A model generated the notes under the pieces. The model searched no databases and had not been told where the DNA came from. It saw only the letters and a list, made by a program, of their open reading frames with translations. Positions 1 to 8,102 of a stretch of 64,000 bases of DNA are shown here, piece by piece (position 1 is the first letter of the stretch; every line of letters starts with the position of its first letter). The translations under genes were made by a program, and so were the position numbers. Source of the stretch: Pelagibacterium limicola (GTDB taxonomy: Bacteria > Pseudomonadota > Alphaproteobacteria > Rhizobiales > Devosiaceae); contig NZ_JADQDB010000012.1 in assembly GCF_015694405.1 (NCBI RefSeq), positions 20,156 through 84,155 of the forward strand, written 5' to 3'.

Positions 1-44
1 GGTATCGGCGCGGTTATCGCACGCTGAGCGACTGAGCGTAGATT

Positions 45-1970
45 TCAGGCTCTTTTTGCCCGGTCATCGTTTGCAGCCTCGGGCTTGACCGGCGAAACGG
101 ATTCTTCCCGAGAGTGTTCCGCCTCGGCTTTAAGCGGTGTTGTCTCTTTGGGGCGATCCGGCCGCCTCCGTTTGCGCCATCGCACTATTTTGCCCTTTAT
201 CAACTGGATCAGTTCGCGGCCGTTGAGGAAGATCGGTACGCGCGAAGGCTGCGCCTCCTGGTCGAAGGCTAGCCCCACATCCGTGATGTCGCCATCGACG
301 TTGACCGCGTGAACGATCAATTCGATCGGCCCGATCGAAACGCGATCCCCCTCCTCCGCGGTCCCGCCGAGTCGCTCGCGCATATAATCGGCAATCGTGC
401 GGTCCGATGGCATGTTGGGTGGGATGGTCGCGTCGTAGGCGTCCTTGAGCGCAGATAGCGGGCGCGTCGGGTTGATACGAAACTCTCCAAAAAACTCCTT
501 GTCGTCCTTCTCCACCCGCACCGGGCTGGCAAACAGCCGGTCAAGCAGCCGCGCATAGCGGGGCGCAATGAACATATAGATGTAGTCGCCCGGCTTTATG
601 CGCCCGGCATATTGATAGCGCATCGAATGTCCGTCGCGCACGATGAGCGAAGGACGCGCCCAGCGCGGCAGCCTCTCGCCCTCGGTCACGGGACTTCCGG
701 CCACAGCCCGGTAAACGATCAACTCGTGATGGGCATTGCCCGGCAACTCCAGCCCCACGCGCTCGACCGGCCCAATACGCTGCGGCGTGATGAGGTTGAG
801 CCACTGGGCCATCGGCCGGATCGTCCAGCCCTGCACAAGCAGCGAGGTCAGGACAATGATGAACGCGACATTGAACATCGTCCCACCATTGGGGAGCATT
901 GCAATGAGCGGCAGAATGGCGAGCAGGATCGATACCGCGCCACGCAGGCCCACCCAGGAGACGAAGGCGATCTCGTCTCGCTCGTAGCGGAAGGGCAGCA
1001 GGCACAGCCAGACGGCCACCGGCCGGGCAATGAACATCAGGAACAACGCCAGGGCTATCGCCGGCAATGCGACAGCGCCGAACTCGGATGGATTGGCAAG
1101 AAGCCCGAGAATGAGAAACATCACAATCTGCGCAAGCCAGCTCATGCCATCCTGGAACCGCGTCAAGCTGGTCTTGCCTTTGACCCGGCGGTTGCCCGCA
1201 TAAAGCCCTGCGACATAGGCCGCGAGCGGCCCGGACCCGCCAAGAGCACCCGTCAATGCGAAAAGGCAGATCGCCAGACCCAGTACAAGAATGGGATAGA
1301 GCGCACCTTCAAGCTCGATCCTGTTGATGATCTGAACGATGACGATGCCGCCAGCGAGCCCGGCAACAAGCCCGAGCCCCATCTGGAAGCCGAAGCCGAT
1401 AAGCAGGTCCGTGGTCATGCCGCCGAGCCCTGCGCCACTGGCGACCAGTTCCACGAACATGATGGTAAGGAAGATCGCCATCGGGTCGTTCGAGCCCGAT
1501 TCCACTTCGAGCGTTGAACGCACCTTCTCTCGGATGGTGATTCCGCCCACGCGCAACAGAAAAAATACCGCCGCCGCGTCAGTCGAAGAAACGATGGCCC
1601 CAATCAGCAATGCCTCGGGCCAATCGAACCCCAGGACAATTCTCACTGCGACCGCGAGGATGGCAGTGGTGAGCAGAACGCCGACGGTTGCTAGAACGAT
1701 CGATGGCCCTGCAGCCTGGCGGAAGGATTTGGAGGGCGTACCGAACCCCGAATCAAAGAGAATAACCGCCAACGCCAGAGAACCGACGAGATAGGCCGTG
1801 CCCGCGTCGTTGAACTCGATCCCCAACCCATCAGACCCGGAAACGAGGCCGATGCCCAGAAAGACCAAAAGCAGCGGCGCCCCGAAGCGGAAAGCCACTT
1901 GGGTCGTGAACACCGAAACAACGATAAGGCCCGCTCCCACAAAGATCAGCGGGTAAATCCAGTCGATCAT
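45..1970 (-). CDS. K+/H+ antiporter, CPA1 family (NhaP2/CvrA type)
   Basis: 641-residue inner-membrane cation/proton antiporter. Residues 1 to about 390 are a run of roughly 12 hydrophobic segments typical of Na+/H+ exchangers, including an SSTDAAAVF stretch near residue 128 and a SNDPMAIFLT stretch near 160 that match the conserved ion-binding helices. The cytosolic tail (about 400-580) has a TrkA-C-like ligand-binding segment and a CorC/HlyC-like segment, the arrangement known from NhaP2/YcgO; a charged, low-complexity end follows. The family exports K+ (or Na+) in exchange for protons. The start ATG lies just after the terminator of cutA, so the two are probably separate units. Family assignment is firm; K+ rather than Na+ preference is inferred from the tail. 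Confidence 0.88.
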   Translation of the reverse strand: MIDWIYPLIFVGAGLIVVSVFTTQVAFRFGAPLLLVFLGIGLVSGSDGLGIEFNDAGTAYLVGSLALAVILFDSGFGTPSKSFRQAAGPSIVLATVGVLLTTAILAVAVRIVLGFDWPEALLIGAIVSSTDAAAVFFLLRVGGITIREKVRSTLEVESGSNDPMAIFLTIMFVELVASGAGLGGMTTDLLIGFGFQMGLGLVAGLAGGIVIVQIINRIELEGALYPILVLGLAICLFALTGALGGSGPLAAYVAGLYAGNRRVKGKTSLTRFQDGMSWLAQIVMFLILGLLANPSEFGAVALPAIALALFLMFIARPVAVWLCLLPFRYERDEIAFVSWVGLRGAVSILLAILPLIAMLPNGGTMFNVAFIIVLTSLLVQGWTIRPMAQWLNLITPQRIGPVERVGLELPGNAHHELIVYRAVAGSPVTEGERLPRWARPSLIVRDGHSMRYQYAGRIKPGDYIYMFIAPRYARLLDRLFASPVRVEKDDKEFFGEFRINPTRPLSALKDAYDATIPPNMPSDRTIADYMRERLGGTAEEGDRVSIGPIELIVHAVNVDGDITDVGLAFDQEAQPSRVPIFLNGRELIQLIKGKIVRWRKRRRPDRPKETTPLKAEAEHSREESVSPVKPEAANDDRAKRA

Positions 1971-1991
1971 CGCCCTGAACCCAAATGAATG

Positions 1992-2019
1992 AAAAACGGC
2001 GGCAGGCGAGAAAACCGCC
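1992..2019 (-). terminator. intrinsic terminator after cutA
   Basis: Read on the minus strand, GGCGG and CCGCC pair around a 12-base loop and are followed by GTTTTT. It sits about 90 bases beyond the cutA stop codon and just before the antiporter start. The stem is short, so efficiency is uncertain. Confidence 0.5.
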
Positions 2020-2107
2020 AGCCAGAGAATGGTGCAATAGAGTTAAAGAAATGCGGCACGAATGGGCCGAACCCGTTGCTGCGGCGACAATATTTGCATT
2101 GGGTCCG

Positions 2108-2434
2108 TCACTTGGGCTGCTGATGCGTTTCCGCCATCAACCAGCCAAGATAGGCATCATGCACCCGATCCGCCGTCACCGCAATAATCTCGGGCACCTC
2201 ATAGGGGTGAAGCGACAGGACTTCGGCCTCCAGTGTGGTGAAAAGATCGACGCGCGACTTGATCAGCAGGAGGACCTCGTCGGCGCGTTCGATGGCGCCC
2301 TCCCACCGATAGGTGCTCGCGATCGGAAGCGCCTGCACACAGGCGGCAAGCCTCTTTTCCACCAAGGCGCGCGCCATCGGTCCGGCTTTCTCGGGAGGTA
2401 CTGCCACCATTACGAGGGTTACGTTGTCATCCAT
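2108..2434 (-). CDS. cutA: divalent cation tolerance protein CutA
   Basis: 108 residues, the normal length of the CutA1 family, which forms very stable trimers with a ferredoxin-like fold. The translation shows the family pattern: a beta strand at the start, the VEKRLAACVQ segment near residue 25, the YRWEG turn near 43, and HPYEVPEIIAV near 77. CutA was linked to copper and divalent metal tolerance, but its biochemical role is still unsettled. It stands alone, divergent from nasT. Confidence 0.93.
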   Translation of the reverse strand: MDDNVTLVMVAVPPEKAGPMARALVEKRLAACVQALPIASTYRWEGAIERADEVLLLIKSRVDLFTTLEAEVLSLHPYEVPEIIAVTADRVHDAYLGWLMAETHQQPK

Positions 2435-2545
2435 CAGATATCCCTTCCGCTCAAAACTATCATCAACCCTTCACCGGGAAACCCTCGGTAACGCGGCTGT
2501 GTGCGACGGATTGCCCGAACGCGCAAACCCGGTCATAACGTCGCC

Positions 2546-3133
2546 ATGTCAGGTCAACTCTCGATACTGGTGGTAGACGAAAACCGCATCCGCGCTTCGA
2601 TTATCGAAGACGGATTGCGCGAGGCCGGCCATGAGAATGTGCATGTCATCGTCGGTATAAACGAGGTGGCCGCACAGATCGGGCAGATCGCGCCGGATGT
2701 GGTGATCATCGATCTGGAAAACCCCAACCGCGACGTGCTCGAACATTTCTTCACGCTCTCGCGCGTCCTGCAACGCCCCATCGCCATGTTCGTCGATCGG
2801 GCAGACCCCGGCTCGATAGAAGCGGCGGTCGATGCCGGCGTCTCGGCCTATGTGGTCGACGGGTTGAAAAAAGAGCGCATCAAGCCGATCCTCGACACTG
2901 CAATTTCGCGCTTCCGCGCCTTTTCACGGCTGCGCAACGAACTGGCCAGCGCAAAATCCGAGCTCGAAGACCGCAAGACCATCGAAAAGGCCAAGAGCAT
3001 CCTGATGCGTACGCGAGGAATGAGCGAGGACGAGGCCTATACGCTTTTGCGCAAGACGGCCATGAACCAGAACCGCAAGATCGTCGAGATTGCGCAAAGC
3101 CTGATCACTGCGGCGGGCTTGCTAGGGGGCTGA
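2546..3133 (+). CDS. nasT: nitrate-responsive antitermination regulator NasT (ANTAR protein)
   Basis: 195 residues. The N-terminal half is a receiver-like domain (VDEN near residue 10, D56 in VVIIDLEN); the C-terminal part, about 137-190, is an ANTAR RNA-binding domain with the typical IEKAKSILM and EAYTLLRKTAMN segments. In Azotobacter, Paracoccus and Bradyrhizobium NasT is held inactive by NasS and, when nitrate is bound to NasS, is released to prevent termination in leader RNAs. Two matching leaders lie downstream in this window (4557 and 7968). A GTG-initiated extension from 2501 is possible, but the ATG at 2546 begins directly before the receiver fold. nasS follows one base after the stop. 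Confidence 0.93.
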   Translation: MSGQLSILVVDENRIRASIIEDGLREAGHENVHVIVGINEVAAQIGQIAPDVVIIDLENPNRDVLEHFFTLSRVLQRPIAMFVDRADPGSIEAAVDAGVSAYVVDGLKKERIKPILDTAISRFRAFSRLRNELASAKSELEDRKTIEKAKSILMRTRGMSEDEAYTLLRKTAMNQNRKIVEIAQSLITAAGLLGG

Positions 3134-3134
3134 T

Positions 3135-4367
3135 ATGGGACTGACGCAAATCACCGTGGGATATGTCGCCCTGCTCGATGCCGCCGTGCTGATCGCCGCA
3201 GAGGAACAGGGCTTTGCCGCCGCAGAAGGGCTCGAGCTCAATCTCGTGCGCGAAACCTCTTGGGCCAATATCCGCGACCGCGTGGCGATCGGGCATTTCG
3301 ATGCCGCCCATATGCTCGCGCCAATGCCGCTAAGCGCCAATCTCGGATTGACCCCACTCGACGTAGCCATGATTGCGCCTATGGCATTGGGGCTCGGTGG
3401 CAATGCCGTGACCGTATCCAGTGCTGTCTGGGCGGAAATGCGCGAGCACGGCGCAACGGGCGGCGTGGATGCGCGCGCGGCAGGAATAGCGCTTGCCGGC
3501 GTGATTGCCGAACGCAAGCGCAACGATGCGCCGCGTCTCAAATTCGGCGTCGTCCATCCAGAGAGCGGACACAACTACGAATTGCGCTATTGGCTGGCCG
3601 CGTCCGGTATCGTGCCGGACAGGGATGTCGAAATCATCATCGTGCCGCCGTCCTATCAGCCCGACGCCCTCGCCGCCGGCCGTATCGACGGCTATTGCGT
3701 CGGTGAGCCGTACAATTCCGTCGGCGTGGCCCGCGGGGTGGGACGGATTATAACGACCAAGTCCTCGATATGGCGTTCGAGCCCGGAAAAAGTGCTCGGC
3801 ACGCGGGTAGAGTGGGCCAATCGGTATCCCGAACGTCTGGGCGCGCTGATCCGCGCCGTGACCCGTGCCGCCCGATGGTGCGGAGACCCCGCCAACCACG
3901 GGGCGCTTGCACGGCAACTCTCGAGCGCCAACCGGCTGGGCGTTGCCGAACCGCTGCTAATGCGGGCATTGACCGGAGAACTGCTGCTTGGGGATGGCGA
4001 TGTACTCAACGTGACCGACTTCTTCGTGCCGTTCAACCACGCCGCAAACTTCCCCTGGCAGAGCCATGCGCTATGGTTCTATGCGCAAATGGTGCGGTGG
4101 GGGCAGGCGCGGCACTCGGCCGGTAACGTTGAGAAGGCCCGGCAGGCATACCGACCGGACCTCTATCGCGCAGCACTGAAAGGGATGGGAGTCGCGGTCC
4201 CGGCCGCAAATGCTAAGATCGAAGGCGCGTTGACCGAGCCGACCGCCGTGGGTGCCAGCGGTGGCAGGCTGACGCTCGGACCGGACGGGTTCTTCGACGG
4301 AACTCAGTTCGATCCCGACAATGTAGAGGCGTATATCGCCGCGCAGAAATCGATGCACCATATTTAG
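3135..4367 (+). CDS. nasS: nitrate sensor NasS (cytoplasmic NrtA/CmpA-like binding protein)
   Basis: 410 residues, similar throughout to the NrtA-type nitrate-binding proteins, including the HPESGHNYELRYWLAASG segment near residue 137 and GRIDGYCVGEP near 181. It starts directly with the mature fold (TQITVGYVALLDAA) and has no signal peptide, which separates the NasS sensor from the exported transport protein NrtA encoded next. Known role: binds NasT without nitrate and releases it when nitrate or nitrite binds. One base separates it from nasT, so the two are surely cotranscribed. Confidence 0.92.
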   Translation: MGLTQITVGYVALLDAAVLIAAEEQGFAAAEGLELNLVRETSWANIRDRVAIGHFDAAHMLAPMPLSANLGLTPLDVAMIAPMALGLGGNAVTVSSAVWAEMREHGATGGVDARAAGIALAGVIAERKRNDAPRLKFGVVHPESGHNYELRYWLAASGIVPDRDVEIIIVPPSYQPDALAAGRIDGYCVGEPYNSVGVARGVGRIITTKSSIWRSSPEKVLGTRVEWANRYPERLGALIRAVTRAARWCGDPANHGALARQLSSANRLGVAEPLLMRALTGELLLGDGDVLNVTDFFVPFNHAANFPWQSHALWFYAQMVRWGQARHSAGNVEKARQAYRPDLYRAALKGMGVAVPAANAKIEGALTEPTAVGASGGRLTLGPDGFFDGTQFDPDNVEAYIAAQKSMHHI

Positions 4368-4370
4368 GCA
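4354..4370 (+). promoter_or_regulatory. possible NtrC binding site
   Basis: The 17-base stretch TGCACCATATTTAGGCA agrees at 14 of 17 positions with the enterobacterial NtrC consensus TGCACCAwwwTGGTGCA. It overlaps the end of nasS about 140 bases upstream of the sigma-54 promoter, a normal distance for an enhancer. A weaker look-alike (11 of 17) is at 7811-7827 ahead of the second sigma-54 promoter. Inference only. Confidence 0.35.
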
Positions 4371-4505
4371 TGTATTAAAAGTGATCAACATTTAGCCGTA
4401 CTGCGCGCAGCTTAGCCGCGGCGGCGCCCCGGCCCATAATATGCCAGTGGGCCGCAATTTCTCTATCCTGTTGATATATATTCTTATTCTCCTGACGGCG
4501 GGAAT

Positions 4506-4521
4506 TGGCACGCTTTATGCA
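4506..4521 (+). promoter_or_regulatory. sigma-54 promoter of nrtABD
   Basis: TGGCAC, five bases, then ATGCA. The invariant GG (4507-4508) and GC (4519-4520) are exactly ten bases apart, as in -24/-12 promoters read by RpoN. Transcription should begin near 4532, 25 bases before the first leader hairpin. An almost identical element precedes the second leader at 7936. Confidence 0.8.
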
Positions 4522-4556
4522 AAGTCTGCTCCAGGCGCTCTGGCGCTAAACTATCC

Positions 4557-4654
4557 GGCGTCCAAAGGCGGGCGTCCCCCGAAATGGCAAGGCTGCCAAC
4601 CGGCTGAAGCGTCCTCGCGAAGACGCTGATGAGGTTGGCGGCTTTTGTTTTTTT
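4557..4654 (+). promoter_or_regulatory. NasT (ANTAR) antitermination leader of nrtABD
   Basis: Two consecutive hairpins with six-base loops. P1: GGCGTCC (4557-4563), loop AAAGGC (4564-4569), GGGCGTC (4570-4576). P2: TGGC (4585-4588), loop AAGGCT (4589-4594), GCCA (4595-4598). Both loops carry A at position 1 and G at position 4, the known signature of ANTAR-bound RNA. The 3' arm of P2 is also the 5' arm of the terminator that follows, so P2 and terminator exclude each other. NasT holding P1-P2 would allow transcription into nrtA. The first hairpin shares GGCGTCCAA and CGGGCG with the leader at 7968. Confidence 0.85.
4589..4654 (+). terminator. conditional intrinsic terminator in the nrtABD leader
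   Basis: GCCAACC at 4595-4601 pairs perfectly with GGTTGGC at 4633-4639, and pairing extends outward through 4589-4594 with 4640-4645. The loop holds a small inner hairpin (GCGTC/GACGC, 4609-4613 and 4622-4626). A T-rich run, 4643-4654, follows. It forms only if the preceding ANTAR hairpin P2 is not made. Confidence 0.85.
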
Positions 4655-4726
4655 GAGAAGGGGACGGTGCAACCGGCTCGGGCCGCTCAGGATCAATGTG
4701 GTGCAAACACTGGAGAACCAGAAAAT

Positions 4727-6034
4727 ATGACGACCTGGACCAAGTCCTCGCATACGACCAGCCGTCGCAACTTCTTAAAGAGCGCCTCGGCAACGGCGGC
4801 AACGCTGCTCGCGGCCAAGGCGCTCTTTCCGTCCGGCGCCTTTGCGCAAGGGGCGGGACCGGAGGTGACCGGCTGCAAGCTGGGCTATATAGCGCTCACA
4901 GATTCCGCTCCGCTCATCATCGCCAAGGAAAAGGGCATCTTCGCCAAATACGGCCTGCCAGACGTCGAGGTCGAAAAGCAGGCGAGTTGGGGCGCAACGC
5001 GCGACAATATGTTCCTGGGCGGCGGCTCCGGGGGGATCGACGGCGGCCATATCCTGCGGCCCAAGGCCCATCTTTATTCCTCCGGTGCGGTCATGCAGAA
5101 CAACGTGCCGCTGCCGATGTACACGCTTTTGAACCTCAACGAGGACTGCCAGGGGCTTTCAGTAGCCCAGGAATATGCAGAAACCGGCGTAAATCTGGAT
5201 TCCTCGCCCCTCAAGGATGCTTTTGCCGCCAAAAAAGCCGCCGGCGGCGAACCAACTGCAGCCATGACCTTCCCCGGGGGCACCCACGATCTTTGGCTAC
5301 GCTACTGGCTGGCGGCCGGCGGCATCGTACCGAACGTCGATGTCAACGTTATCGTCGTCCCGCCCCCGCAGATGGTCGCCAACATGAAGGTCGGCAATAT
5401 GGACGCCTTCTGCGTGGGCGAACCGTGGAACGAACAGCTCGTCAACCAGGGGATCGGTTTCACCGCCGCAACAACGGGCGAGGTCTGGTTCAAGCACCCA
5501 GAGAAGATTCTCGGCATGCGCGCACAATGGGTGGACGATAACCCGATCGCTACCAAGGCCCTGCTGATGGCCGTCATGGAAGCCCAGATCTGGTGCGACG
5601 ACATGGCCAACAAGCAGGAAATGGCCGAGATCGTGGGCCGGCGCCAGTGGTACAACGTCCCGGTCGCCGACATCATCGGCCGCATCAAGGGCGACATCAA
5701 CTACGGTAATGGCCGGACGGAAACGGGCACCGACCTCTACATGAAATTCTGGGGCGAGAGCGGGGAGGTTTCCTACCCCTGGAAGAGCCTCGACACATGG
5801 TTCCTGACCGAGAATATCCGCTGGGGCTACTTCCCCGGCGACATGGATATCAAGACGATGGTCGACAACACCAACCGCTCCGATCTCTGGCTCGAAGCAG
5901 CAGGGGAGCTTGGACTTTCCAACCTGCCAACGGGCGACAGCCGCGGTGCCGAGACCTTCTTCGACGGCAAGGTCTTCGACCCCGCCGATCCGTCCGCATA
6001 TCTCGATAGCCTCGAAATCAAGGCGATGGTCTGA
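4727..6034 (+). CDS. nrtA: nitrate ABC transporter, substrate-binding protein NrtA
   Basis: 435 residues. The N-terminus has a twin-arginine signal (SRRNFLK at residues 11-17, then a hydrophobic stretch ending AFAQ), so the protein is exported folded by Tat. The rest matches the NrtA/CmpA binding fold and is close to NasS: RYWLAAGGIVPNVDV near 192, DAFCVGEPWNEQ near 226. It captures nitrate or nitrite in the periplasm for NrtB/NrtD. ATG 4727 was chosen over a GTG at 4667 because it has a GGAG ribosome site at 4712-4715 and begins just before the Tat motif. Confidence 0.93.
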   Translation: MTTWTKSSHTTSRRNFLKSASATAATLLAAKALFPSGAFAQGAGPEVTGCKLGYIALTDSAPLIIAKEKGIFAKYGLPDVEVEKQASWGATRDNMFLGGGSGGIDGGHILRPKAHLYSSGAVMQNNVPLPMYTLLNLNEDCQGLSVAQEYAETGVNLDSSPLKDAFAAKKAAGGEPTAAMTFPGGTHDLWLRYWLAAGGIVPNVDVNVIVVPPPQMVANMKVGNMDAFCVGEPWNEQLVNQGIGFTAATTGEVWFKHPEKILGMRAQWVDDNPIATKALLMAVMEAQIWCDDMANKQEMAEIVGRRQWYNVPVADIIGRIKGDINYGNGRTETGTDLYMKFWGESGEVSYPWKSLDTWFLTENIRWGYFPGDMDIKTMVDNTNRSDLWLEAAGELGLSNLPTGDSRGAETFFDGKVFDPADPSAYLDSLEIKAMV

Positions 6035-6086
6035 GGGGGATTTCCCCCCAGACTTTCCTTTCAACTTCAGAAAAAGGGTACGCTCC

Positions 6087-6977
6087 ATGACCCTCCCCGC
6101 CACCAATGACGAACCGGTTGCCACCCTGCCCCAAAAGTCGGCGACCGTCATCGCGCTCAAGCGCGCCATGCCAAAAGGGTTCGACGCCAAGGCTTTCCTC
6201 GCCAGGGCGGCGGCCAACATTCTCCCGCCGCTGATCGTCATCGCGGTCATCCTGGTCGTTTGGCAAATTGCCTTTTCCTCGCCAAGGGCGTCCCTGCCAC
6301 CCCCGACGGAAGTTTGGGCGCAGAGCTGGGATCTCATCATCGATCCCTTCTTCGTTTACGGATCCCAGGATATCGGCCTCGGCCTGCGCGTCCTCGTCTC
6401 GCTCGAACGCGTCGCCTATGGTTTCGGGCTTGCTGCCATTTGCGGCGTGCTTGTCGGTGCGGTGATCGGACAGTCGATCTGGATGATGCGGGGCCTCGAC
6501 CCTGTATTCCAGGTGTTGCGCACCGTGCCGCCGCTCGCTTGGCTTCCGCTATCGCTCGCCGCCTTCATGGACTCGGCCCCCTCGGCTATCTTCGTGATCT
6601 TCATCACCTCGATCTGGCCGGTCATCATCAATACCGCCGTCGGCATCCGCAACATCCCCCAGGACTACCGGAACGTCGCGCTGGTCCTTCGGCTCAACCA
6701 GATCGAATTTTTCTTCAAGATCATGGTGCCGGCGGCCGCGCCCTACATTTTCTCGGGTCTGAGAATCGGTGTCGGACTTTCCTGGCTCGCCATCGTCGCC
6801 GCCGAAATGCTGACCGGCGGCGTGGGCATCGGATTCTTCATATGGGATGCGTGGAACTCGTCCCGCCTGACCGATATCATCGTGGCGCTCATCTATATCG
6901 GCCTTGTCGGCTTCATGCTCGACAAGCTCGTGAGCTTTGTCGGCGCCATCGTCACCCGCGGCACAACCGCCAGCTAA
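6087..6977 (+). CDS. nrtB: nitrate ABC transporter, permease NrtB
   Basis: 296 residues with about six membrane helices and the binding-protein-dependent permease signature (the EAA-type loop is seen around EFFFKIMVPAAAPYIFSGLRIG, where the first residues face the ATPase). The size and order match NrtB/SsuC-type permeases. ATG 6087 follows 52 bases after nrtA; upstream reading frame belongs to another frame of nrtA. Forms the membrane channel for the nitrate importer together with the ATPase 13 bases downstream. Confidence 0.92.
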   Translation: MTLPATNDEPVATLPQKSATVIALKRAMPKGFDAKAFLARAAANILPPLIVIAVILVVWQIAFSSPRASLPPPTEVWAQSWDLIIDPFFVYGSQDIGLGLRVLVSLERVAYGFGLAAICGVLVGAVIGQSIWMMRGLDPVFQVLRTVPPLAWLPLSLAAFMDSAPSAIFVIFITSIWPVIINTAVGIRNIPQDYRNVALVLRLNQIEFFFKIMVPAAAPYIFSGLRIGVGLSWLAIVAAEMLTGGVGIGFFIWDAWNSSRLTDIIVALIYIGLVGFMLDKLVSFVGAIVTRGTTAS

Positions 6978-6989
6978 GGGAGAACGCCA

Positions 6990-7781
6990 ATGTCCGCCTA
7001 TCTCAAACTCGATCACATCGGCAAGACCTTCACCCGCGGCATGGCCACGACGGAAGTCCTGCGCGATATTCGACTGACCATCGACAAGGGAGAATACGTA
7101 TCGATTATCGGCCATTCCGGCTGCGGCAAGTCTACGCTCCTCAACCTCATCGCCGGTCTCACCGAAACAACCGTCGGCGGGGTGCTGCTCGAGAACAAGG
7201 AAGTGACCGGACCCGGCCCGGATCGCGCCGTGGTTTTCCAGAACCACTCTCTGTTGCCTTGGCTCACTGTCTACGACAACGTCAAGCTGGCCGTGAACAA
7301 GGTGTTCAAAAACAAGTCGCGCGCCGAGCGCCATGACTGGATCATGGAGAATCTCAATCTCGTTCAGATGGCGCACGCCAAGGACAAGCGGCCGGGCGAG
7401 ATTTCGGGCGGCATGAAACAGCGCGTCGGCATCGCCCGTGCGCTGGCGATGGAGCCCAAGATCCTGCTGCTGGACGAACCGTTTGGGGCGCTCGACGCCC
7501 TGACCCGCGCGCATCTTCAAGACCAGATGATGGACATTCATTCCAGGCTGGGCAACACCATGATCATGATCACCCACGACGTGGACGAGGCCGTATTGCT
7601 CTCGGACCGTATCGTGATGATGACCAACGGTCCCGCCGCGACCATTGGCGAGGTGCTGGATGTGCCCCTCGAACGTCCGCGCAAGCGGATCGAATTGGCC
7701 TCGGATCGCACCTATCTCAAATGCCGCGAGGCCGTGCTCAAATTCCTCTACGAACGACACCGTTTTGTGGAAGCAGCATAG
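6990..7781 (+). CDS. nrtD: nitrate ABC transporter, ATP-binding protein NrtD
   Basis: 263-residue single ATPase domain: Walker [10 protein letters not shown] near residue 46, Q-loop [13 protein letters not shown] near 82, signature [14 protein letters not shown] near 137, Walker [15 protein letters not shown] near 157, and H-loop MITHDVDEA near 192. It is the NrtD type; the cyanobacterial NrtC fusion with a regulatory binding-protein domain is absent. Probably acts as a homodimer on NrtB. Last gene of the first nitrate unit. Confidence 0.93.
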   Translation: MSAYLKLDHIGKTFTRGMATTEVLRDIRLTIDKGEYVSIIGHSGCGKSTLLNLIAGLTETTVGGVLLENKEVTGPGPDRAVVFQNHSLLPWLTVYDNVKLAVNKVFKNKSRAERHDWIMENLNLVQMAHAKDKRPGEISGGMKQRVGIARALAMEPKILLLDEPFGALDALTRAHLQDQMMDIHSRLGNTMIMITHDVDEAVLLSDRIVMMTNGPAATIGEVLDVPLERPRKRIELASDRTYLKCREAVLKFLYERHRFVEAA

Positions 7782-7935
7782 GGTGCCTAAATTTTACCCA
7801 ACACTCAGAGTGCGCAAACTTTACGCATCTTGCCAATGAAATGACCCTGAATGCGCCCTTCTGCCAAGAAACGGCAAAAAGGTGTTGATCGCGTAAGCCA
7901 CTGAAACGAAAACAGTATTCGGATAGCCCTCTAGT

Positions 7936-7951
7936 TGGCACGAATTCTGCA
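7936..7951 (+). promoter_or_regulatory. sigma-54 promoter of the nitrate transport/reduction operon
   Basis: TGGCAC, five bases, CTGCA. GG (7937-7938) and GC (7949-7950) are ten bases apart. The predicted start is near 7962, just before leader hairpin P1. It shares TTGGCACG with the promoter at 4506, and both are followed by the same kind of leader, so the two units should respond together. Confidence 0.8.
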
Positions 7952-7967
7952 AGAGACACAACCGACA

Positions 7968-8068
7968 GCGGCGTCCAAGGACGGGCGCCGCGAACTACGG
8001 CAACGCCGCCAACGGAAATATGCGCGCCAACTCTGGCTTCGCATATCTCGGTTGGCGGCTTTTTGTTT
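7968..8068 (+). promoter_or_regulatory. NasT (ANTAR) antitermination leader before the MFS nitrate transporter
   Basis: P1 is a 9-bp stem, GCGGCGTCC (7968-7976) with GGGCGCCGC (7983-7991) including one G-T pair, closing the loop AAGGAC (7977-7982). P2 is a short stem GGC (7999-8001)/GCC (8008-8010) with loop AACGCC (8002-8007). Both loops have A at position 1 and G at position 4. As in the nrtABD leader, P2 shares bases with the 5' arm of the terminator. P2 is weak on its own, as expected if protein binding must stabilise it. Confidence 0.83.
8005..8068 (+). terminator. conditional intrinsic terminator in the second nitrate leader
   Basis: GCCGCCAAC (8005-8013) pairs perfectly with GTTGGCGGC (8051-8059), followed by TTTTTGTTT (8060-8068). 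An inner stem ATATGCG/CGCATAT (8018-8024, 8040-8046) caps it. It uses the same GCCAAC/GTTGGC core as the terminator at 4589. Confidence 0.87.
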
Positions 8069-8102
8069 CCAGATGCAACTCGTGAGTATGGAGTTCTTGC
8101 TC

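Noticed and set aside
1..35. Possible end of a plus-strand gene (YRRGYRTLSD then TGA)
   Set aside because: Only 11 codons are visible and nothing supports a family; could be chance.
612..1517. Long plus-strand frames opposite the antiporter, nirB, nasA and other genes
   Set aside because: High G+C shadow frames without domains, fully overlapped by well-supported genes.
4441..4629. Small open frame in the nrtABD leader, a possible leader peptide
   Set aside because: It spans the sigma-54 promoter and both ANTAR hairpins and starts upstream of the predicted transcript start, so it is a shadow of regulatory DNA.
7935..8102. N-terminal extension of the MFS nitrate transporter
   Set aside because: It begins inside the sigma-54 promoter and would run through the leader terminator; the ribosome site supports ATG 8103.
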